From CAIPFQ01 sp035480615 (GTDB lineage Bacteria; Chlamydiota; Chlamydiia; Chlamydiales; SM23-39), in assembly GCA_035480615.1 (NCBI GenBank), contig DATIHO010000032.1:1-18551 (forward strand): a stretch of DNA of 18,551 nucleotides, read 5' to 3'. How positions within the stretch are numbered: position 1 is the stretch's first letter; the number at the start of each line of letters is the position of its first letter. Position numbers and translations under genes: made by a program. Of the stretch, positions 13,517 to 18,551 are shown in pieces. Under the pieces are notes generated by a model. It did not search any database, was not told the DNA's origin, and saw nothing but the letters and a program-made list of their open reading frames with translations.

Positions 13517-14965
13517 ATGCAGGCGGATATCGGACTCATTGGACTTGCGGTGATGGGCCAAAATTTGGTCCTCAATATGGCGGACCGCGGTTATACCGTT
13601 CAGGTCTTTAATCGCACTGTCTCCAAGGTGGATGAATTTTTAAAAGGCCCAGCTCAGGGGAAGACAATCCGCGGTTCCCACGATCTCAAAGAGTTTATTC
13701 AATCTTTGAAGCGTCCGCGAAGGGTGATGTTGATGATCAAAGCGGGAAAAGCGGTAGATGAAACCATTGACGAGATCGTCCCTTTTCTGGAAAACGGAGA
13801 CATTGTCATCGATGGAGGCAATAGCCACTTTCTCGATAGCCAGCGCCGTTATGAAGCACTCAAGAAAAAGGGGATTTTATTCATCGGCACCGGCATTTCG
13901 GGAGGGGAGGAGGGCGCGCGTCATGGTCCTTCGATTATGCCCGGCGGCAATCCGGATGCCTGGCCCCATGTTCGAGATATTTTTCAGAAAATCGCAGCCC
14001 GTTCCGATGACGGCTCTCCCTGTTGTGATTGGGTAGGAGTGGGGGGCGCCGGCCATTATGTGAAAATGGTTCATAATGGAATTGAATATGGAGACATGCA
14101 GCTCATTTGCGAAGCGTTTGACCTTTTAAAAAAAGGGGCCCATTTTTCCTATCCAGAGCTTGTTTCTATTTTTTCAGAGTGGAATCAAGGAGCTCTAAAT
14201 AGCTATTTAATCGAAATTACCGCGGATATTTTTCGCAAACTCGATCAAGACGGCAAACCTCTTTTGGAGAAAATTTTGGATGTGGCAGGGCAAAAAGGGA
14301 CAGGAAAATGGACAGGGATGGATGCTCTGGACCGCGGTCAACCTTTAACTTTGATTGGAGAGGCCGTGTTTGCCAGATGCCTGTCATCCTTAAAAACTCA
14401 AAGAATGGCGGCAAGCAATCAATATAAACCGCCGGAAGAACAGCCGATTGCGAATCGGAAAGAATTTGCCGGCCAGATTGCTCACGCTCTTTATGCTTCA
14501 AAAGTCATCAGTTATGCGCAAGGGTTTATGTTGATGCAAAGCGCATCCGATGAATATGGATGGAGTTTAAACCTTGGCTCTATTGCGCTGATGTGGCGCG
14601 GCGGCTGCATCATCCGGAGCCGCTTTCTGAATAAAATCAAAGAGGCTTATGCAAAAAATCCCCGCCTGGCTAGTTTAGTCGTGGATCCATTTTTTACCGG
14701 AGAAATTGCTCATGCGCTCCCCCATTGGAGAAGCGTAGTCTCTCAGGGAGCCTTAAGGGGTGTCCCTTTGCCCTGTTTTAGTGCCGCTCTTGCCTTTTTC
14801 GATGGATATAGAAGCTCCCAATTGCCGGCAAATTTGCTGCAAGCGCAGCGCGATTATTTTGGAGCTCATACTTACGAGCGAATCGATCAGCCGCGTGGAA
14901 AATTTTTTCATACAAATTGGACAGGAACAGGGGGCAATGTCAGTTCCGGCAGTTATAACGTTTGA
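13517..14965 (+). CDS. gnd: 6-phosphogluconate dehydrogenase, decarboxylating
   Basis: It oxidises 6-phosphogluconate to ribulose-5-phosphate with NADP+, giving CO2 and NADPH in the oxidative pentose phosphate pathway. The 482-aa length is standard for the long dimeric form. It shows the Rossmann motif GLAVMGQNL (9-17), NRT at 32-34 for the NADP phosphate, GISGGEEGARHGPSIMPGG (126-144), the catalytic lysine in VKMVHNGIEYGD (K183, with E190), and GQKGTGKWT. The C-terminal tail (HTNWTGTGG) completes the active site of the partner subunit. AGGTG lies 8 nt before the ATG. Its 3' end overlaps the 3' end of convergent rhlE by 26 nt. In Chlamydia, gnd neighbours lepA as I recall. Confidence 0.97.
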   Translation: MQADIGLIGLAVMGQNLVLNMADRGYTVQVFNRTVSKVDEFLKGPAQGKTIRGSHDLKEFIQSLKRPRRVMLMIKAGKAVDETIDEIVPFLENGDIVIDGGNSHFLDSQRRYEALKKKGILFIGTGISGGEEGARHGPSIMPGGNPDAWPHVRDIFQKIAARSDDGSPCCDWVGVGGAGHYVKMVHNGIEYGDMQLICEAFDLLKKGAHFSYPELVSIFSEWNQGALNSYLIEITADIFRKLDQDGKPLLEKILDVAGQKGTGKWTGMDALDRGQPLTLIGEAVFARCLSSLKTQRMAASNQYKPPEEQPIANRKEFAGQIAHALYASKVISYAQGFMLMQSASDEYGWSLNLGSIALMWRGGCIIRSRFLNKIKEAYAKNPRLASLVVDPFFTGEIAHALPHWRSVVSQGALRGVPLPCFSAALAFFDGYRSSQLPANLLQAQRDYFGAHTYERIDQPRGKFFHTNWTGTGGNVSSGSYNV

Positions 14966-16154
14966 ATGATTTTTTTTCTTTTGTCGTTTTCTTCTGTCTT
15001 TTGAAAATCGGTTGAGGCCGGATGGAAGAATCGGGCTCAAAGCCGGGGATGAATTGTTGCGGCAGTTTTCTACGCAATAATTTTTCGATGTTGCGAAGCA
15101 ATTGCAGTTCGTCAATACAGACAAGGGAAATCGCAGTCCCTTCCTCCCCTGCGCGTCCCGTCCTTCCGATCCGATGGATGTAATCTTCCGGAACACTAGG
15201 GAGATCGAAATTGATCACATGAGAGAGTTTGGCGATATCGATCCCGCGGGATGCTATATCTGTTGCGACAAGAGTGCGAACTTTTCCTCGATGGAAATCG
15301 GCCAAAGCTTTCATCCGGGCCGCCTGCGATTTATTTCCATGAAATGCCGTAGAAGTAATTTGATTGTCAGCTAAATATTGGGAAAGACGATTCGCCCGAT
15401 GCTTTGTCCGGGTAAAGATAAGGACTTGGTTCCAATTGTGAGAAGAAATCAAAAAAGAAAGAAGCTCGTTTTTTCGTTGACTGTCTACGGGATGAATGTG
15501 CTGAGAAATGAGATCGGCTGCCGTATTTTGCGGGTTTGCTTCGATGATTTGAGGCGATTGTAAAAAGCTTGATCCCAGAGTTTTGATTTCGTTGGGAAAC
15601 GTCGCTGAAAATAAAAGATTTTGCCGCTTTTCTGGAAGAAGCCGGAGAATTTTACGGATATCGGGAAGAAATCCCATGTCTAGCATCCGGTCAGCTTCGT
15701 CCAGAACAAGAATTTCCACCTGAGAAAGATCGATCGTTCTTTGCGAGGCATGATCTAAAAGACGCCCCGGCGTGGCGATTACGATATCGACGCCGCGTCT
15801 CAAAAAGTCCGATTGGACTCTCATGCTGGCGCCGCCAAAAACGGTTGTTGATTTTAAAGGGAGGTATTTACCGTAAGTTTTTACGCTTTCGCCAATTTGC
15901 GCTGCCAACTCTCTCGTTGGAGATAAAATGAGAGCTCGCGGTTTTTTTTTCTTCCCGAAGACAGATAAAAGCTGCAGCAAAGGGAGAGTGAAGCCTGCTG
16001 TTTTGCCGGTTCCTGTTTGTGCGCCGCCCATCACGTCGCGTCCTTGCAAGATCAAAGGAATTACTTGGCTTTGAATCAGGGTGGGGGTATTGTAATTTTT
16101 TTCCTTAATGGCCCGAAGCAACGCTTCCTGCAGACCTAAATTTTGAAATGACAT
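14940..16154 (-). CDS. rhlE: DEAD-box RNA helicase, RhlE type
   Basis: An ATP-dependent RNA helicase of 404 aa, likely acting in ribosome assembly or mRNA decay. It has the Q motif (TPTLIQSQVIP, 23-33), Walker A AQTGTGKT (45-52), PTRELA (79-84), TPGR (128-131), DEAD (152-155), SAT (183-185), and in the second RecA domain LIFTRTK (245-251), TDIASRGIDI (298-307) and HRIGRTGRAG (327-336). The overall pattern and a short basic C-terminal tail (KRQKKTTKEKKSFKR) point to RhlE. DeaD is excluded because its long RNA-binding domain is missing. GGAG lies 10 nt before the ATG. It follows lepA after 54 nt and may share its transcript. Its last 26 nt overlap gnd. Confidence 0.93.
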   Translation of the reverse strand: MSFQNLGLQEALLRAIKEKNYNTPTLIQSQVIPLILQGRDVMGGAQTGTGKTAGFTLPLLQLLSVFGKKKKPRALILSPTRELAAQIGESVKTYGKYLPLKSTTVFGGASMRVQSDFLRRGVDIVIATPGRLLDHASQRTIDLSQVEILVLDEADRMLDMGFLPDIRKILRLLPEKRQNLLFSATFPNEIKTLGSSFLQSPQIIEANPQNTAADLISQHIHPVDSQRKNELLSFLISSHNWNQVLIFTRTKHRANRLSQYLADNQITSTAFHGNKSQAARMKALADFHRGKVRTLVATDIASRGIDIAKLSHVINFDLPSVPEDYIHRIGRTGRAGEEGTAISLVCIDELQLLRNIEKLLRRKLPQQFIPGFEPDSSIRPQPIFKRQKKTTKEKKSFKRYNCRN

Positions 16155-16208
16155 GGTTTTATGTCTCCGTTAGGCCTTGATTTTAAACCACTCTTTATTA
16201 GAAGTCTA

Positions 16209-18017
16209 TTATTCTTCTGCTTTCAAGACTTCCATAAAGGCGCTTTGAGGAATATTGACCTTGCCGATCTCTTTCATTTTTTTCTTGCCCTCTTTTTGCT
16301 TTTCCCAAAGTTTCCGTTTTCTCGTGATGTCTCCTCCATAACATTTTGCGGTGACGTTTTTGGAGAGCGCGCCAATGGTTTCCCGGGCGATGATTTTCCC
16401 GCCAATCGCCGCTTGGATGGGAACTTTAAAAAGCTGCTGAGGGATGACTTCTTTGAGTTTTGCGCAAATCGCCCGCCCTTTGCCTTCGGCTTTACTGCGA
16501 TGGACAAGGCAGGAAAAAGCGTCGACCGGCTCCTCATTGACTCGGATTTCCAGTTTTACGATATCGCTTTTTCCATAGCCGTCGGGTTCATAATCAAACG
16601 AGGCGTAACCGCGGGTTACCGATTTCAACTTGTCATTGAAATCGGTAATGATCTCGTTCATCGGCATCCGATAGGTGATGAGGAGGCTGTTGATTCCCAT
16701 CGTCTCGGTTTTTTGACAATCGCCGCGCTTTTCTGTGCAAAGCCTCATGATTGCGCCAAGATAGTCGGAGGGAGTCATGATGTGAATTTTCACCCAGGGT
16801 TCTTCAACAAAAGCGATATGAGCCGGATCAGGGTATCGCGCCGGATTATCGATTTCGACCGTCGATCCATTGCCGAGCGTAAAACGATAGATGACGCTCG
16901 GCGCTGTTGTAATGATCGAAAGATCAAATTCACGGCTTAGCCGCTCAAAGACAATTTCCAGATGCAGCAGGCCGAGAAACCCACATCGAAAACCAAAGCC
17001 GAGGGCCATGCTGCTTTCCTGCTCTACATGGAGAGCCGAATCATTGAGCTGTAATTTAAAAAGCGCATCGCGAAGTAGTTCAAAATCGGACGTGTCGACT
17101 GGGTAGATTCCTGCGAATACAACAGGGGAAATGACCTTAAAACCGGGAAGAGGGGAGGAGGGTGGAAATTTATGCAGCGTAACCGTATCGCCTATTTTTA
17201 CATCTGCGGTATTCTTGATATTTGCGACAAAATAGCCCACTTCTCCCGGTCTTAGGATGTCAACGGATTTTTCATTAGGTGTAAACTTGCCCACCTCGAT
17301 GACTTCAAATGTTTTGTGCGTGGCCATAAGGCGGATCAACGATTTTTTTGAAATCTCGCCGCTGATCACACGAATGTAGACCATTACGCCGCGATAAGGG
17401 TCATAATGAGAATCAAAAACCAGCGCTCGCAGCAGCGTATCTGTCGGCTCTTTGGGAACAGGGATATCGGTTAAAATCCTTTCCAAAACGGCAGGGACGC
17501 CAAGGCCGGTTTTGGCGGAGATAAGAAGACTATTTGAGGCATCGATACCGATGATCGATTCAATTTGTTTTTTTACCTCTTCAGGATTGGCGGCAGGCAG
17601 ATCGATTTTATTGATTACGGGCAGAATTTCAAGATTTCTTTCCACTGCAAGATGAACATTGGCCAATGTTTGCGCTTGCACTCCTTGAACGGCGTCAACA
17701 ATGAGAAGAGCCCCTTCGCAAGCAGCCAGGGAACGGGAAACTTCGTAAGCAAAGTCGACATGGCCGGGGGTATCGATCAGGTTAATCTGATACACTTGCC
17801 CATCCTCTGCTTTATAGAGCATGGAAACGGGACGAGCCTTGATCGTAATGCCTCTTTCCCTTTCAAGCTCCATGTTATCGAGATATTGGGCTTGCATCTC
17901 GCGGGCTTCCACCGTATGCGTCAGTTCCAAAAGACGGTCGGCAAGGGTCGATTTTCCGTGATCGATATGGGCAATGATCGAAAAGTTTCGGATCCGTTTT
18001 ATATCATATTCAAACAT
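16209..18017 (-). CDS. lepA: Elongation factor 4 (LepA), ribosomal back-translocase GTPase
   Basis: LepA/EF4 binds the ribosome and acts on stalled or mistranslocated complexes or during initiation and assembly. Starting at the ATG at 18017 gives 602 aa, the usual length, and an N-terminus (MFEYDIKRIRNFSII) that aligns with known LepA. The frame extends 51 nt upstream, but that part does not resemble the family. GTPase motifs are AHIDHGKST (G1), RERGIT (G2), DTPGHVDF (G3), NKID (G4) and SAKTG (G5). Domain II, the EF-G-like domains III and V, and the LepA-specific C-terminal domain (VTAKCYGGDITRKRKLWEKQ) follow. The ribosome-binding site before this ATG is poor; a GTG directly before it could also be used. 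Confidence 0.96.
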   Translation of the reverse strand: MFEYDIKRIRNFSIIAHIDHGKSTLADRLLELTHTVEAREMQAQYLDNMELERERGITIKARPVSMLYKAEDGQVYQINLIDTPGHVDFAYEVSRSLAACEGALLIVDAVQGVQAQTLANVHLAVERNLEILPVINKIDLPAANPEEVKKQIESIIGIDASNSLLISAKTGLGVPAVLERILTDIPVPKEPTDTLLRALVFDSHYDPYRGVMVYIRVISGEISKKSLIRLMATHKTFEVIEVGKFTPNEKSVDILRPGEVGYFVANIKNTADVKIGDTVTLHKFPPSSPLPGFKVISPVVFAGIYPVDTSDFELLRDALFKLQLNDSALHVEQESSMALGFGFRCGFLGLLHLEIVFERLSREFDLSIITTAPSVIYRFTLGNGSTVEIDNPARYPDPAHIAFVEEPWVKIHIMTPSDYLGAIMRLCTEKRGDCQKTETMGINSLLITYRMPMNEIITDFNDKLKSVTRGYASFDYEPDGYGKSDIVKLEIRVNEEPVDAFSCLVHRSKAEGKGRAICAKLKEVIPQQLFKVPIQAAIGGKIIARETIGALSKNVTAKCYGGDITRKRKLWEKQKEGKKKMKEIGKVNIPQSAFMEVLKAEE

Positions 18018-18103
18018 CACCAAGATCTTACATGAAACCCTTGACTTTGTACATGAGACTTCTTGCATAACACGCCTTTCGTGCCCGTGCCCGAAAAATT
18101 AGC

Positions 18104-18132
18104 TTTTGTGCAATTTATATTTTGATTACAAT
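18104..18132 (+). promoter_or_regulatory. Possible promoter for the short lipoprotein gene
   Basis: TTTTGT (18104-18109) and TACAAT (18127-18132) are 17 nt apart. The -10 is one base off consensus and the -35 is weak. The predicted start near 18140 lies shortly before GAGG at 18149-18152, the ribosome-binding site of the following gene. It lies in the spacer divergent from lepA. Confidence 0.38.
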
Positions 18133-18157
18133 ACAGCGGCTCTTCCATGAGGTTATT

Positions 18158-18451
18158 TTGATCAGAAAAGGCTGCCTGATTACTATCCTTTTAATGTTTT
18201 CTGGCTGCCGGGACCAAAGCGTGGTTCTTCTCGATGATCTCTCTTTTTTAAAAAAGCAATTTATTGCTGAAGTGTTAGAAGGTGCAGTCGACGAATGCCC
18301 TTTTCACCTATCCTACGATCTTCGAACTATTTTTTATTCGAAGGAGCTTGTCAGTCTATTCGGAGAATTTCATCAATATACTCACCTGCCTCACGGCTGG
18401 GCGAAGTACGAGGGGCTTGTAACAGTATTTCTGAAACTTATTCATCCTTGA
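18158..18451 (+). CDS. Short lipoprotein, probably a truncated DUF3298-like protein
   Basis: I infer a TTG start at 18158 because GAGG lies 5 nt upstream and the product then begins with a neat lipoprotein signal, MIRKGCLITILLMFSGC, with Cys 17 lipidated. The 97-aa product contains DLRTIFYSKELVSLFGEFHQY and YTHLPHGWAKYEGL. These recall the extracytoplasmic DUF3298/RsiV-type domain, where residues like 'SpelvSl....YtGGAHg' occur, although the TGGAH motif is altered here. Full-length relatives are much longer, and the frame stops (KLIHP) 15 nt before the start of a recombinase-like gene. A 3' truncation by insertion is therefore plausible. The family call is tentative; an in-frame TTG at 18122 is an alternative start. 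Confidence 0.5.
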   Translation: MIRKGCLITILLMFSGCRDQSVVLLDDLSFLKKQFIAEVLEGAVDECPFHLSYDLRTIFYSKELVSLFGEFHQYTHLPHGWAKYEGLVTVFLKLIHP

Positions 18452-18466
18452 TTATATTATATCAAT

Positions 18467-18551
18467 ATGAATAAGTTTTTAATCATTCGAGAAGCCGCCA
18501 GATATTTGGGAGTCTCTACTCAAACGCTCCGTCGTTGGGAAAGAAAAAAGA
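18467..18551 (+). CDS. N-terminus of a MerR-like HTH protein, IS607-type TnpA candidate (partial)
   Basis: Only 28 codons lie in the window: ATG at 18467, then NKFLIIREAARYLGVSTQTL and RRWERKK. The pattern (I/L)xEAAxxLGVSxxTLRRWE is the DNA-binding helix-turn-helix of MerR-type proteins. It is especially typical of the serine recombinase TnpA of IS607-family elements, whose N-terminal domain starts just this way. Stand-alone MerR or excisionase regulators are alternatives, because the recombinase domain would lie beyond the window. No clear ribosome-binding site is seen (TTATATTATATCAAT precedes). IS607 elements lack terminal inverted repeats, so a boundary cannot be read here. Confidence 0.6.
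   Translation, partial: MNKFLIIREAARYLGVSTQTLRRWERKK

Noticed and set aside
16161..16940. Plus-strand frame of 259 codons
   Set aside because: It is the antisense of lepA, whose protein is complete and highly conserved; the frame resembles no family.
18018..18068. N-terminal extension of LepA
   Set aside because: The extra 17 residues do not match the family, and the family start aligns with the ATG at 18017.

Overview
The window looks like a chromosomal stretch of a chlamydia-like bacterium (phylum Chlamydiota, probably an environmental or amoeba-associated lineage rather than Chlamydia itself). The grounds are gene content and order as I recall them from Chlamydia: ruvB next to dcd followed by a small membrane protein, a tandem pair of DUF21/CBS (TlyC-like) proteins, a NifS-type cysteine desulfurase next to a PP2C phosphatase, and gnd near lepA. 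This assignment rests on recognition, not on a search.

Layout. Positions 1-216 hold the right part of a palindromic repeat and a hairpin. A small Asn/Ser-rich orphan gene with its own promoter (217-489, minus) follows. A minus-strand pair encodes ruvB and a SpoIID-type lytic transglycosylase (585-2826). A divergent plus-strand operon encodes dcd, an FtsB/DivIC-like membrane protein and two DUF21-CBS proteins (2853-6225). A minus-strand coiled-coil orphan (6257-6913) comes next. A four-gene minus operon then runs from 10333 down to 6994: lipoprotein, CPBP membrane protease, PP2C phosphatase and NifS-like desulfurase. A plus-strand transporter pair, EamA and MFS, overlaps by 4 nt (10439-12675). 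A repeat cluster (12672-12910) follows, then a small two-TM protein gene with a structured leader, a tRNA-Arg(CCT) and gnd. Minus-strand rhlE overlaps the 3' end of gnd, with lepA upstream of rhlE. The window ends in a short, probably truncated lipoprotein gene and the first 28 codons of a MerR-type HTH protein that resembles the N-terminus of an IS607-family TnpA.

Most genes are housekeeping: recombination, dUMP supply, cell-wall remodelling, sulfur transfer, pentose phosphate pathway, translation and RNA unwinding. The genes within operons are tightly packed, with 1- to 14-nt overlaps that suggest translational coupling.

The strongest unexplained signal is a family of nested palindromic repeats. 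One full 182-bp copy lies at 12729-12910, one copy enters the window from its left edge (1-107), and two 30-bp copies of only the terminal module lie at 6222-6251 and 12672-12701. All four lie at or just beyond gene 3' ends, and the two short copies supply the stop codon of the gene they follow. Other points worth attention are the FtsB-like protein, the NifS-like enzyme with an altered cofactor-pocket motif, two orphan genes with their own promoters, and the recombinase-like gene at the right edge.
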